Part shown: positions 9,950 to 25,700 of the stretch, in pieces
Position numbering within the stretch: the first letter of the stretch is position 1
Layout: each line of letters opens with the position of its first letter
From: Trachelipus rathkii
Taxonomy: Eukaryota > Arthropoda > Malacostraca > Isopoda > Trachelipodidae
Assembly (NCBI GenBank): GCA_015478945.1
Contig: JABUQX010103437.1
Span: forward strand, 1-37,500
Reading direction: 5' to 3'
Length of the DNA stretch: 37,500 nt
Notes under the pieces: model-generated
What the model was told of the DNA's origin: nothing
What the model saw: the letters and a program-made list of their open reading frames with translations, nothing else
The model's database searches: none
Made by a program: the position numbers and the translations under genes

Positions 9950-12900
9950 TTTTGAGTGCGGTAATTCGTTCTGTCTGAAGACTTAAAATAGTGTGAGGCT
10001 ATACGGATTAGAGGTTTAGGCCTAATATTAGAGTGACGGTTAAGGTAGAAGGTAGAGGTCGATCTGGTATTAGGTGATTTATGTGTCGGGTCGGTCAAAG
10101 GGTGTAAGGTAGGTTACAAGAGAATATTAGCGTTATAGGGTTCGAAAAAGGTAGGATAGCAATCATATAAATAACTTTTCTAATTGTACAGAGAATAAAA
10201 TGAGTAAATACTTTTTTGTAGGTATATTATAAGGCAGGTGTTTAGTAAAATTGATCTGCCTACCTATTCCTTCTGAACGCCTGGTGGCATAGAGACTTTG
10301 GATTCAAAGCATTGCATGGCGCAATGTTGGGGTGAATAAGCAGAGTACATATAGGTAAAATCCTGGACGAGTATATAAGGAATTATTAGAACACAAGAAA
10401 TATTGCTAGAGAGCATATATAGAATAATTAATTAGATCAGTTACTAAAGTATTAGCATTTCATGTATGAAATTCAATATGACTACTCACTTATCTAAGAT
10501 TAGCGCCATGTGAATTTTCGAAGTACTACATTCTTTAAAGAATCTGATCAGTCCACTACAATACGATTATCAACTTTCTGCGTGAGTTATATAGCATAAA
10601 GCGTGAGTGCGACTATAGTATATGACTTATCAGTTACGATAGAATTAGTATGTTAGTGTATTACAACTAAATAAAACAGATATAAAAAAATGTATAACTA
10701 AGAAGTTCGATAAAATATATATTACGGCAAGTCTCAATATACTAAATGATACCCAAATCTTTCTGTTCACTAATATGAGTATAAAGTGTTGAACCATGAT
10801 TACTAAAACTGTGGAAGAAAACTGGGTGATGAGACAGAGTAGTATCTTCCATAAGTTTAATTAGTTTTTGAAAAGATATATAAATGCTTAAACTTGTGGT
10901 TGGTCATAAGTATAGGGTAGATACGAGATGTGTCGGTATGTATTAAGTATATTAAAGTGTTTTATTTATACGTATGACTGAGATATAATTTACAGCTGAA
11001 AGATGAAAAAAATTAGCAGTGTTCTTAGCCTTTACTAATTATATCACTTTCTAACATTATGACTTAAATACATTGTTTAGAGACTAACTGACCTGAGGCG
11101 CTATTATTTTAGAGGACAGTGTGTCTTCAAGGTATCGTATATTATTCTGAAGAATCTTTAAATACTTATAATTCTGAGGTTAATAGCGAATAGCGAAGTC
11201 GAGCTTATTAGGTATTAGATGACTTATATTAGTGCGTTTTATGTTAATTATATTTCAAAGAATGCAATTAAAAGAAATTATAAATTGAACATTTCCATTA
11301 CAATGGGGATAACCAAACAACATTCAATTATCCTACTCCCTAGTAATTTAGGTACAGGTAATGTTTGAAGCCTTACTTTGGAAAGAGCGTCATATAAATA
11401 CTTATTATACATTTGGTTGTATACAATTGATCTGGTGAGATGCGTTAACTTATTTATTGTGTTATTCAAAATTGCATACTATCTTCGCTAATATTTAACA
11501 TATATATTTTCCAAGTAAAGAATATCTAAGTTAGAAAATAGATTTCACAGGTAAGACTTTACAGCATTTTCCAACTCTACTTTCACGATATATTACTGGA
11601 TCTCTCCTAGAGCAATATTATATAGAGAGGGTAGTTTGGGTAATACTGACTTATGAGTAGCTTAAATTACTATATATACATTACGTAGCCATAAAAGATA
11701 TCGAATGATACTTAGTCAGTAGACTTATAAGAGTAGTATAGTAGATATTAACTAGAGCTCGTTCACATATTCGGGAACTAATTGAGAACCAGTCCGGCTT
11801 ACCCAGTGCTGTTAGACGTACTCTAAGAGGACAAAATGATAATTGAGCGCTGAACTATATGCACTGATATACCTAAATATATATTTTCACTGCACATAAA
11901 TAATTTAGGTAACTACTCTATGTAATTCAGATATTATGAGGCTGATAGGCATTTTTGTGAGGTATCTATTCTTTATAAGATAAATAGCAGCTTAACTCCT
12001 TTACTCGTTCTGGTGTACGGCAAACTGAAGCGTAGTCGGAGTGGCTTGAAGGTAGTGATAAGTGTTTTAGTGGTAGTATAAATAGATAATTAGCTAAGTC
12101 TATGTGTAATAATGAAATTATATAGCCATTCACGCATACCTAGATTCACTGTTCATATATGCTAGATTAAATATTTAGGACTCCTGATGTGGTTTATAGG
12201 GTACGAGGTGATGTATGAGGTATCTTCTTTTGAAAAACTCATATCAAAAAGATACTTACACATGATTCATGGTGTATAGCAAATTAAGATGTAGTGCTAT
12301 AGTAGACGAGCCATTATAGTACCTAATAGTATGTTGTTAAATCGAGTGATTTATAATTATTAGTAACAATAGAAAAAGTATCCCATAACGAGTTGCTTCG
12401 CGTTAAAACCCTATAGATCAAGGCTAATTATAATGAAGTCACATATTATTTTAAGTTTAATGAAGTCTCTTTATTTATATTTATGGATCTAGGAGTGGGT
12501 GCATTATGAATTATTTCTTTGAATACATCTGAGAAAATATTTAACTGTCTTGGTAGTTGTCAATAATAAGTATGGTAAGATTAAGAGGTACGATAGCTAG
12601 GTATTACAGATTTAATTTGATGCGTAATTATAGTTATTTTTTAAGAGATAATACTTGAGGTAATACTATAATAACAATGAATATATAAGTTATATAAAAG
12701 TATTGAAAATAATTGAGTCAGGAGATCACATGTAAGTACTAAATACCATACATTACTCATGCATGTTAGTAATGATATAATGTGCGGAGGCATATCGATA
12801 AGGATATTATAGAGTCAAGCTGGCTTTTGATCGATAAGTTCTTCACTTCTAGTGTATTTATACCTAAAGTAGCTTTATAACCACATTCTAGATGACTACT

Positions 12901-15900
12901 GTCTAAAATTACGTGAATAGGCTATGCGTATCGCATACTATGTTATGTTTTATGGACCTCTTCATTACAAGAACTGCTGATATGTAAGGATTCGAAATTG
13001 ACAAGAAAAATAGGCTATTAAAATTTGATTGAGTCAGATCTATAGAATATCAGATCTGATAAATCATGAACTGAAATCAGATTCTGACAACTTCTAAGTA
13101 GGATTAAATTTGCATTTATGACTCCTAGTGAGTTCGTTGAAAAATAGTAGGTGAGCCGTAGGCAGGGAACTAGTGGTTATTAGAGCTATCTTCATGTGTG
13201 AGTAGAGAGAATACTGAAAACGATACGTTAATAGTACGTAGTCCTTGTCTTGGCTAAGATGTAGCAATAATAGAGCGTATAGTCAGGAGCACTTATCTGG
13301 TTGATTGAGGGTAGGTGTCGATAATTGAGCTACTTAGAACTAGTGTATCAAGAACGTTTACGAGAATGGCATAGAGTGCGTACTATAGTCTGAAAAACAA
13401 TTTAAGTGGAACTCAAGGTGCACAGCGTAACTGTTCATCACGTTTCATGACTTGAACTTAGGAGATGTATGTGGACTACCTAGAGTGATATGATAGGTGA
13501 GAAAGCGAAGTAAATTGTTTGAGAACAGGTGCGTTTATGAATTTATATCGATTTTTACTCGCTGCATATGACGAGAGAGTTCGCATCTAAGAAGTCTTCT
13601 TACAAATTCTGGTATTTGTATTCTCAACTAATAAAGTGAGATTCGATGGGCATGATGTAGTGCAGTTTAGATAGCTATGCGGAGATATTCTTAGATTAAG
13701 GTGAGTGATACATGGTTGAGAGTGTAATAGTGCACAGATATTGCTTAAGGATGTAGTTTCATTTAGGTATAATGTCCAACAGGCGTAAATGTCTTATCGT
13801 ATGATGAACATGACAGAGATGATATGTAGAGTCTAGCAGTGGCTTGAGTGTCCAATTGAATGGATAGGCTAATAGTTTGGAAAGTGACAGTGGAGGCTGG
13901 GTAGATGAGTATAGGTGAGAGCATGTGATGTTATTATAGACGTTGTAGTAATATTGAATGATGATGCGTGAATGACGTGATCTCAATAGACAATGGAGCT
14001 GAGCTAACTGGTGTTGATGGAGACATTTTATAATGTCTGTAGTTCTGAGCTGCTGGTATAGCAGGTAGATCTTAATATTTGATAGCTCGATAAGGGATGG
14101 AGTAAGAATGTTTCTTGGAAGGTAATTAGAAAGAGTATAGGGTTTATTAAGAAGTGCGTGACACAACATATCCAATCCTGAAGAAGTCTATGGATGAGAG
14201 ATTGAGAAAGTATTAGAGCTGTCATGATAACTATCAAAGATCCACGGAATATTAACGTATGTTACCATCTTATTAATTAAGTTGGGCGCCTCCGACGTGA
14301 GGTAATAATAATTAAAGGAAATAAAAGTAGGTGTCTATGATAGTAGTTCTACTGCGTATCATGCAAGAAACTCGTATACTACTAAATCATAGCTATTACT
14401 CCCTCGTAGGTGAGAGCATAGTGACTATGCAGTTAGTAGGGTAGCTTAGGTATAATGATAGATATAATTATCTGATATGTTATAAAGGTAAGTGTATGAG
14501 TCAGTACAATAAGGTAAAGAGTCGGATAATATAGTTAGAATCAAATATTAGGCCTACATTGCAGAGTATATAGACTACTCAAAATCGATATACTCATTAT
14601 CCGATCAGAGTGAGAGTGAGCTAGTTCTGTTTGACGGTCTAAGCTTAGGATCGAACTTAGTGCCATGACAGTGGCAGTCGTTGAGGAGTATCTGTGGTTT
14701 GCAGAGCTGCCTAATAATACTACTCACATATCTGGTGTAGCATCAAAAAGCTGAGTGGAGCTATGCGAATCATTAGAAATAGTATTAGCAGAGAGTAGAT
14801 ATCAAATTAACAAAGTAGCTTAGATATATCGAGAATAGAATTACATGACTGCATCTCTTAAACTACTCGTGGCATCTATTAAATCTCATAATATCTCTCA
14901 TGGTGCAATTTATACGAGTGATCGCATCCTATGTACGTTGTAGGCTTGTCATGATTTTATGTGTGAGTAAAGTTATTAATTATTTATTAATCAGACGCAT
15001 CAAATATAAACTTTATGTATTTTACAACATATTATGAAAGTGTAATGTATTGAGTAGGTGCTATTGAGTAGATCGATTAGTGAAGAGTGTATATAATATT
15101 ATTAATCATTAATTATTTATTTATTGTAATGTATTATATTAATATAGTGAGGAAGAAATCTTATCACATTGATCTATATATGATATCACTATCTCGACTA
15201 TGTAATGAAATTATTGAGACCTCTTAAGGTTAATTTTGAATCATTAAGTGCAGTGTTGATCGGTAATTCTATTGATATGATATTCATATACTCTTATAAG
15301 AATAACATTATACAATATACTCAAGGTAGTAGATGCATGATTAAAATGCGTGACAATCTTCGAGCTTAGAGTATAGGATGGCAGGTTCGTTAATGTAACG
15401 AAAGTGTTATAGTTATGCTTCTAGCCGCAGAAGTTCTCATTTCTAAAAAGGAATACACCAGAAATGCGTGAGACCTAGAGATTATAAGAGAGAAGTGAGC
15501 AACTTCGATGAATTATCGTATTATTACTTGGTGGATGGAGCGAGATTAAGTAAATATCTCTTCGGACTCCACGAGTAATTAATTAGGGCAACAGAGTGTA
15601 TAGAGATATTAAATGATCATATGATGAGATCATATATATGAGAAAGCATATTATACTAATAATACTTACATTGCTGAGGTGTGGTAAATAGAACCGCTGA
15701 GTGAGCATAGCTATTATATAAAAGCTTCTAGTAAGCTAGTATATATTTGTACATCTTTCTAAAACAATTGCCGATCACCTCTTCTTGCATCATAATCTAC
15801 AGCTACTCTAATAGTTGATAACAAAATGCCTCGTCAGCGAGAACACTTACCTTGAAGACGTCACAAAGATCCTCGTAAACTAATTAAGTGGACTATAGTA

Positions 15901-18900
15901 GTGTTTGAGGTATCTTCTTTATGAAGTAATATTAAATATCACATATATACAATTGTCATAGGGTGGTACGGCTAAATGAAACGGTGTATGATGAGGCTAT
16001 TAAAGGATATTTACGTTATTGAGAGATGTTAAGAGACTGAAAGAGAGGCGATATTAATATTAAGTTAATATATAAAATATATTAGCATGCATATTTTCAA
16101 GTGCACGTATTACATTATCATATGTAATCACTGTATGACTCCTGAGGGATGAGTAGTAATATTATTTATTAGCGAGGTAGGTTGTACCGGAGAATATAGT
16201 CTATCTTGTGAGAAGACGCAAGCATCATAGAGCTGTAGATCACTGGTCTACAGCTATATAGTCAGCAGAATGAGTATGGAGTATAAAGTTACTTACGTTA
16301 TCGTTATGTATGCACTGATATTCTACAAAGAGCAACTCCTAATCTGAATAAAAATATGGCCCAGTTCGTATACTACAATATACAGGATTGAATCCTAGGT
16401 ACATGTACGTCCTACTGCTGAACTATAGGACATCCTCAGTAAGATTACATGCGCAGTCAGCTTCGAGGTGATCGCTCTTATGATAGAGACAGTCTAAAAT
16501 ATACTAGATATCATTCGTAGTGAGCAAAATTAGCGGTTATCACGAGACTCAGTATAAAAACACATAAAATATATGTAGTAAGGGTAACATTCAAAAGAGA
16601 AACATAATACAAATATAATAATAGTCATTCTACTACTGGCGGGCAACTACGAGTTCTGCAGAGGATAGCTGAGAGAATGATTGAACTGACATTGCTCACG
16701 CGTCAGTCTATACGGGCAGGTGTTTAGAGAGGCCAGCATGTATCGTTTAGACCGAAACTTAAACACAGCGTACTGATTATGGATTACTACTCTGCATATG
16801 AAAGAGTTAGCGCAGACGCTTTATAAAATCAGTAATGATCGATAAGTGTTATATTTACTACTAAAATCGCTCAGAATATATATATATATCTAATTATCAT
16901 TTTGTTTGTTTCGTGTATATAATTATGTCTAAATTCCTAGGATAATTTATATGTAGTTGTTTTTTGTTGTATCGTTATTAAAAGAGATATCCTGCTAAAT
17001 CCTTTTACATTTCGGGTCAGCCATCAATAGGTCAGTAGCACGAGCTTAGAGTATAATATTTAGTGACTTGAGTCGTGTTATGAAAGCTCGTTTACTTAGA
17101 ATCCAGCAGAAACTCTAATCAAGGTTGAAAAAAATTAATGCAATTCACCGTAAATACACTATCAACTGTATTACATTAATATCTATGAGTAGATCTACTA
17201 TACGTTGCACTGGCACACGATAATTAATTCAAGGAGGCAATGGTGTTGAGGTATCCTTTAAGACTTAGCATCTAAAATTAGCATATAGCTGTCGAGAGTG
17301 ACTGTAAGATCGAATAGCGTAGTGCACGTAACTTAGATTTGCAAACAAATGTCTAAATATATAATAGCTGTCGTCATAATAGACGATACATAGTAAGATG
17401 GCATAATTAATTAAGCAAATCTAACGGTAATAGTACATCTGCATTGCACGCTTAATAACAGGTAACTTACATCCAGAGATGAATTAGCCAGTCAAGCTAC
17501 ATTCTCAGAACCAAAAGCGGCAATTCTTCTATTGTAAGAGATATAATAGTACTCTAGTAGACTCTTCACGCAATGATGTAATCGAGGTATCTCTCATTAC
17601 TCGAGAGGATGATATGTAAGTACAACTAAAAGTAGAGGCTTACACTTCTGAGAGTAAGCGATTAAGTAAGTCAGTAGTAGCATGGACAATAGGACATATG
17701 TGGTATACGTAATCATACAAGAATGTATATGATGTACGACAACGATAATCTTTACCTAAGTCTATATAATACTTAACTTTATTTTTTTAACATCAATCAT
17801 TCTAATAAAGATATGAAAATTTAATGGCTAAACGTCTGCTACGCGTAATATACATTCCATGTACACAGAAGTAACTAGTACATAAGTAACGTCAAGTTGC
17901 TAGAGCTTGTGAACAGTAGCTATAAATTATAGTATACGTTATAGTATTCGTGAGTCGAGAACTAACTTAAATGACAGTTCTACGCCACGACTATAGATCG
18001 ATATGTTAACCAATGTAGTCGTTTAATCTACGAGCTAGTTGATAGTACATAGAGAGAAATCTAAGAAGCAGTAGCAAGACTAGATAATAAGGAGATGCAT
18101 AGACTACAGTATCGACTTAGTATTAGAATAAGCTAATTAACTATTAATGGAGGTAAATTATTAGAGATACAGCTAGTGTTCGTGATAGGTATCTTTCTTG
18201 ACAGAAGCTTGCTAATATAGACATTGACAATTAAGGTAGTTAATGAGAGCATCTTAAGTGACTCAGTCTGAGCTGTAGATATAGTGCTCGTGTGATAATA
18301 TATCACTAATTAGGTTAGATGTTATTAGTAGATAAAAGACGTTCTACATAGTTGTATGACTAGGTAGTAAACTATTACGCACTTCTCTCACTGAAATCAA
18401 TTATATATCTCAATTGGTAAAATGTTGAGACATCCATAGGGTAATATTAATAATGGCAGGATGTTTAGGATGTATTCTATGAAGAACTCTACGCTTACAG
18501 ACAAGTACGATTTACAATATCTTCGTGTAGCATAAAAGTCAGTAGTCGAGCTTTCAGCTAATACGTGATATATAGTGGTATAAAGGTAAAATATAAGACT
18601 TAGCAAATCAAGATGAATATATAAGTAGTCAAAAAAAGCAGATGGTATTAGCATCACCGTAACTCAATTATTTCTACATATATTGTCATATGGATAAATA
18701 ATTTCATCTAATGATTACTCTTGTTTTCGGGCGTTTCAGATTGGTGGGATTTTACTGATTGATTGAAGACTGCAGGTCGTATATTAATACTCAGTTATAG
18801 ACATTATACCTGATAGTAGATATATGCAAATAATAAGCGTAAGGAGACTTAGGTTGTATAATGGTATAGTTTAAGATGAGTTATTCGACAAAAGAAGATC

Positions 18901-21900
18901 AGTAGGTATCGAAGAATATGTAGTAATATCACATACTCACTACAACCGTATATTCATTACTAGATATGATCTATATGTTTGGACTCTATAGGTAATTATA
19001 GGGAGGGTTTGATAGGTTATTATTAGTATTATGGAACGAACTCATAAGTACCTTATATCATATCATGGTACGACATTGGCACATAATAGATCGTATGGAG
19101 AGACTTAGTTAGGATGATATTCAGAGGTTTATAAGTGTAATAACAAAGAAATTACGTATAGAGTTGAAAAAAATCTAAGACAATATACATGGAGATTAGA
19201 TCCGAAAATGTAATGGCCATTTGTGACTCTGGTACATCTGTGAGGGGCAGGTTGATGTTGAGGTAGTACGTTTCATTGTGATAGTAGAACTCTAAATAAC
19301 TGTATATCATTCTGGTGATGATATGCAATCAAGCGAGTTGTCGAGCTATTAGGCACTAATGTTAACGATGTGAGTAGTGTTCAATATACTTAGCTATCAT
19401 GATAGAGAAATTAAAGGATAGAAGTGGGAAATTAAGACGATATCAATATATGAGTACGGTACTCATAATATTAGTATAAATTGATGCAGTAATAATTAGA
19501 GACTCCCGAAGTAAAATTAGGTAGAATCAGCAAGGTTTTATGAGGGTATCCTTATAGAAGAACTATAAAATTAGCTACATCAGAGGTGATAAACGAGAAG
19601 TACGAAGCTAGTTGATAGATCGAACTATAAGGTTGATCGCTTACATGGGTAATCTGAAGTATCTGACATTTTATTTTTATAAAAGAATGTAAATTAGGAA
19701 CATTTTTTTGTTGATTAGTAAATGTTATAATTGTAGTGAGATATACCTTCGAGATATAAATCAAGAATTCGTAAGTTGATCAAAATTAGCAGTGATACTT
19801 TAAATCACTTATCTATTCGTAATATTTGGTAATTCTATGGCAATTTTACATATTTAATTGAGTTGACTTGACAAGACGGAGAGTGTTAGAGCGTAGGAGT
19901 ATAGTGGCTTTCACATTTGAGAGAGAGCGATGGTATAACTGAAATTGACGTATAGAAGTATACTAGCTAACATTCATGGATAAAAGAGACAATAGGTCGT
20001 CTTTAATTCACAGATTCTATGATATAATGAGTTTCTTAAGCGTAGTAATTATATTGAAATGGAACGAACAGAGAAAGTCTTAATCAGTGAATTTATCAAG
20101 GTCTTCACTCACAGTTCACTAAATTGTAAGTCTAATGTGTGAACTACTCTAATGCGTGCAGAGAGCAGATGTAATTAAGGTCATCATTCGTGGATGAATA
20201 GATTTTTATAGATATGCTTACAGTGCAATGGTCGAGTCTAGGAGATTAAGAAGAGCGTGTGATGACGCAACTCTATATCAAGGTCGTACGATCTACATGT
20301 TTGGCGCTTTTTAATGAGAATGATTTAATAGTCGTAAATTTGGCGGCGTATCGACAGTACTTATATGGAGCAAGTAATTTGTATAATAGAGAATTACTGT
20401 CTTATTACTTGTGCCTCTATGACGAAGGAGACCTATCCATTACTTAGTTAGTATTCTTCTCGGAGCCATCCTAGGGTCTAAAATAAGTAGTGCAAGGCAG
20501 CCGAAGCGAGTATGATATGCTAGAACGCATACTTTTCTTACTTCGCTGACAGAACGTGGGTATACTAACGCTATGTTTGTCGGATTATCGATGGTCTTAT
20601 ACTTAGGAGTTCGTTATTTCGTATAGATTATTATTTTAGCAATGAATGTTACGTCTAGATTATTTAAGCGATTAAGTCATAAGTGAGACTATTGTAATAG
20701 ATATAGTGAACTTTGTATTGAACCTAAGTGTATAGTCAGATTAATAGGGAGAAATTCATTACAATCGGAAGAAGAATGAAGTCATAGCACTAGGACATCA
20801 GTCTCAACTAGAGATTGATACGGGTAACTAGCAATACCCAGAGAACACCATACAGAGTTCATTTACAGCATAGGTGAGTATGAGTACCGAAGAAAGAGTC
20901 TACTCTAATATTGACTCAATAATTCATAGATTTAGCATAACGATTGTTTGTTTTATATTCTATATTTTTGGAGAATGATATATGGAAACAGAGAATTATA
21001 AAACGAATAAAAATATTAAGTCACTTTCCGTAGGGACTCGTATGCACGGCGATCATGTTGAGGAACGCGAGAATAACAAGTCCAAGCGCTCGTTCTCGCA
21101 GGCGGGAGTCGAAACGTAAAACCTACGCACTCCTGCCATCTATCTATGTGGCGTTGACGTCACCTGAGTGGTATTTATACGCGTAGTCGCAGCTCTATAA
21201 GTTAAATAATAAAGTATATACGTTTTGTGAGAGGTCTTTATAGCCTTACACTTCTATCATTACAGACTAAAGTGAAGTACCATCAACTGATAAAACCGAG
21301 CACTAGAGACGAGGCAGGAAAGTCTAGGGGCTTCTCAGGCTCTCGCACGATTGAGGCGAACTCCTCGGAGGATCTTGTCACGCCAGCTGCTTGTGGGTAA
21401 GCTCGAGCTCTCTTGATGAAAGGACATATAAAAACGCTTATATATTTTACTTATCTCATTCAATAGTTTCGCATACGAAATAAGACAATGCATAAAGAAA
21501 GTTAAAGCGAAGACTAGAAGTTCGCTTTTCAACTTAGATAGTTATCAGCGCTGATTCCATATGTAATGTAATATTTGACTAATATCTATACGTGTGAAAC
21601 AATTTGCACGTATCTCAGAGATACATATAAATGCTATCATCTCTTTATGACAACTCCAGTTGTATATGAATCTTGACTCGCGTATACGGGTTATAATTTT
21701 AGATAAATAAGTTAGTAGGTATATAATTTTTTTCCGAATGAAATTGTAAAAGAAGATCGTGTGAGCATTCTTCGCGAGTGGCGAGTTTAGCATCGACATC
21801 GTAAGTGCAGAGCTTAGGTATCAAAGAAAATCGAGGGGGATGTATATAAAGAGTGTTAATGAAGTCGAAACTCCAGCAGACCGAGAGAATATAATATAGT

Positions 21901-22700
21901 TTAGAGCAAGAAATAAAGACTTAATAGACACGCGAATATCCTTCACTTATACAAGTATACCCTTAGGACTCGCGCGATATTTGTAATGGAGAGGATATGA
22001 TAGAATCTCCTGAGCAGACCGAATAATAAATTAGGGTATTTTTCGTCTAGCATGTTTGTTGACTATAATTACCGTATCATTTGAGAACATGGGAAGACAA
22101 TCTGCATGTCTAAGATACTACAATTTCGGTGAGTACGATGAGTAATTAAATATAAGAATGCGTCAGAGAAACCGACAGAATTCTTTATGCTTGAATTGAT
22201 TCGTTTCAAGTGTTATAGCATCAGTAATAAAAAAAAGAAAATTTCGAGAGAGTCAAAACACAAATTAGCTAAACTCGGCCTTAACTAAATCCATTTCTGG
22301 TATATCGAATATAATATTAGCGAACACTACATACGAGGTTCAAGACTTGGCACAAGGCGTAGTATGAGATGTATTCGTTCTTATGTATGACTATATTACA
22401 CAAATTATCTTAAATTTCTCTCGGTAGTATAGTATAATGAGCATGATTGAGCTTAACTAGTGGTCGATATTCCGAAAAGCAAAGCGAGTGTGAGTATAAG
22501 GGATAGATAACATTGTGGTGAAGAAATTCAAAGATTGAGAACAAAATTTAGCCTGTGATTTTCGCTCATTCGCTGATCCTTTTGTATTTATTCATGAGAG
22601 AAATGTGGACTCAGGACATTCCGTGTCAGTGTCAGAGAGATCTTTATTTTGATAGATCTAATATAAGAAATGCCTTTCATTCTGGTGTATGTGCATAAGT
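9950..22700 (+). repeat. Decayed or error-rich middle of the satellite array
   Basis: Monomer signatures recur throughout in + orientation. Examples are TATAAGGCAGGTGTTTAG near 10,230, GAAGTCGAGCTTATTAGG near 11,195, GAAGCGTAGTCGGAG near 12,027, AGCTTAGAGTATA near 15,364 and 17,044, GGTGTTGAGGTATCC near 17,242, AATTAGCAGTGATAC near 19,785 and TCTGGTGTATG near 22,682. Spacing fits a unit a little under 200 bp. Single-base insertions and deletions are frequent, and many monomers keep only one or two anchors. The 138-codon minus-strand frame at 13,759-14,175 lies inside this region and is a by-product of strong G-over-C bias on the + strand. Other short frames here (11,278; 18,397; 19,552; 20,259; 21,335; 21,545) are also incidental. 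Confidence 0.65.
16231..16255. other. Perfect 9-bp inverted repeat
   Basis: AGCTGTAGA, a 7-nt spacer, then TCTACAGCT. It lies within decayed satellite and is not part of the consensus monomer. It is probably chance, but it is an exact hairpin. Confidence 0.4.
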
Positions 22701-25700
22701 GTATATCGTACTGCTAGAGAGTATATTTAAAGACTATCCTTCTATAAATTATTATTTAACATTACCTATTCTAAGACAATTAACCTGAACTAACCTCATT
22801 AATCTAACGTCTTAAGTCATGATGATAAATATTCTCTAATATTATGTTTCAAATGGACTCACACGTAATATGAAGTAGTAGCAGCGTGTTTCGTTAATGG
22901 TCGCTTTTATGAAACTGAAATTGCTATATGAGACACTTTAATACTAATATGGAGTTATAAGTGCTAGAATAAAAGACAGTATGCGTGAGCTTATTGCGTA
23001 TATGTAGTTTTTTAGTACTCTAGTATGGTAATATTAGAGGAATATAGAAGTATTGAAAGAATCATCATACCAGAAATGCATTCATATAAATATTTTGAGT
23101 GGATGACTAGCGTAGGTAAAGTTAGGCGGCAGGAAATTTTGTATTAGTGTCGATCGATTTGAATAAATGCTATTCATTATGCACATAAATAAATCATCTA
23201 TATACGTTCTTTGAAGAATCACTACAAAGAAGTGGTGCTCTTAGGATGATAGTAATTCGATTTTTAGTAGTTATGAAGATAGCATAAGAGAATATCTTAG
23301 AAGTTGAGATAGTATGAAATTAAGCTATCGCTCACATCCCAGTAAGTGTTAGCTTAGTCTATTATTAAATAATATAATAATTGGAGACTACCTAGGTACA
23401 TTTAACTACATTATTTTATTGGTTTTTAAGTCTATGCTTTTGAAATTTCAGCTTGAATTGGTAGTTCATTTTTTTCCGCCTATCAAAATCACCCTAATGT
23501 GAAATACGGTGACGGTAGAGTAATGGTTTGCAGGAGTTTTAACAAGAAAATCTCAAAAAGTTGAAAAGGCTTAATCATCACATGGAACCATTCGAGCGAT
23601 GGCAGTGTCCACAAAAAAAAGAATCACTAGGTTAATTATTAGTATTATATGATCACATGAGGTAGTTTGGGAGGTTTATCTTTGAAGATGCTAAATAACT
23701 TATCATTCATGGTATGTAGCACATTAAGCGTAGTGGAGCTTAGGTTTATCTATATATATTGTATATATACATTACACAATTAGAAATTACTAAAGTAGAA
23801 TTAAATATATATAGCCACTCTTGTATAAATCTACATATTACATAGTAATAATTTGTCGGCCTCCTACTGGTTATATATTTAAGCCAGTATAGTGTTTATG
23901 TGAGAGGACTATTCTAATCTTTATAAAGTCACTCTATAGTAGCATTACTAATTTGGTGTAGCATTTAAAAAGTGGTAGTCTGAAGCTTAGGTATAATTAT
24001 ATAACCTATAATACACTTCAATATAACACCTAGTATGCGATTCTTTAAAAAAAGTGTTATATTTCATTAATACAGTCATTCCACATCTATATAAAGTCGA
24101 AAAAAATTAAAATATCATTCATTTTAATTATCCATTTCATGATGATTAATGTTGGACTCACTAGGATAAATTTCTTAGGCAAGGTGTTTTTGAAGGTTAT
24201 CTCTTTTGAGAAGAACTCACTATAAATATCTATCATATTATGGTGATAACGCAATATAAAGCACGTAGTCGTAGGCCTTAGGTATATCGTATTAAGTGTT
24301 ATAACAAAGAAATATCTAATTTAAAGAAAATTAGCATTACACTGACAATAATACGCATCATCATGATTAATGTATATATAAATTTAATCTACTCTAGGTA
24401 ATTATTAGGCGGATATGTTTGATCTGAATCTAGATTATCTGTGGCGAAGAAACCTATAATAGACTTTATAACATCCTGGCTGTAGGGCTCAATATAACCC
24501 TGTAATGTAAGATATTATAAAATTTGTTATGTTAAAGATACCTTTCGAAGTTTAGTAAGAGAGTGGAATTGGAACACTTAATTAGTAAAATATATTCTAT
24601 TACTTAATTTTCACTTATCGCATAAATAAACATTGTGGAGTAGGCTGCACAGCTTAATTAAAATAGTCAGGTATTGTGAGTATATAATTTACTTGAGAAC
24701 CTATATAATTCCGTCTAACATACTTGGAGTGCAAATAAAAAAGTAGTTGAGGAGTATCTGGTATTACTTTTTAGTGTATGGGGTTTTATTATCTTGACTA
24801 CGTTTTATCACAAAAAAAAATTTTGAACACTGTCATAATTGATATAACTTCAACGTAGATTGACAAAAGGTTCAGCCCATCAGTCTCAAGCTGTGTTAAT
24901 GAGGTTGAAAAACTATCAATACAATACTCACAAAATAACTTACATTCTGGTGTAGGCTTAATCGTAGAGTTGATAAATCTACATGAATATCGATTTAAAA
25001 TGTATTTAATTTTGTTTGTGAAAAACTAAGCAATCTAAACTTACAAAATAATTAGCATAATCTACAATACTTTAGAAGCATCTATTGTCAATTGAGTAGA
25101 TAGGATTAATATTTAATTATATATTATTATTAGGTAGCGTGATAGTAGTAGTATTCCCAGTAGTTGTAATAGTAATGGAGTATAAGAATAGAAGTAAGGT
25201 GGTTAATCGACATAATGAACGTTTCGGAGAGCTGTTATAGGTAGATATATCGTTTTCATAAGTGTTTTAGTATGTAAGAAAGAAATTTATAATACGACAA
25301 GTTTGATGAAAAGATTTAAGCATTATCTATAATACACTAATCACTTTTCACAATGTAATATAATAGTATTGAATAAACTCTAAATGTAACTCTTTACCTG
25401 AGCAAGCGTCGAATTTGAGGTAATCTGTATATCTTTATGAGAAGAAACTCTATATAATCATCTTAATTCTGTCGTATAAATAAAGGTATACGAGCTTAGG
25501 TAATATAACGTTTAAGTGTTTAATATACAAAGAAAATCTATAAAGTTTGAAAAATTAGCGATTCATACTGAAATCTGGTCAGATTGTTTGGTATATAATA
25601 TATGCATTCCTAGTAACCTTAGGTAGCTAGAGAAGCGCAAGTTGTCTGCGTGATATACGTAAATTCTTTAAAGAGCAACATCTATAAATACTATAACATA

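Noticed and set aside
13759..14175. 138-codon minus-strand open frame, the longest in the window
   Set aside because: It lies in decayed satellite where + strand G-richness removes minus-strand stops; its composition is low-complexity and it has no domain or promoter context.
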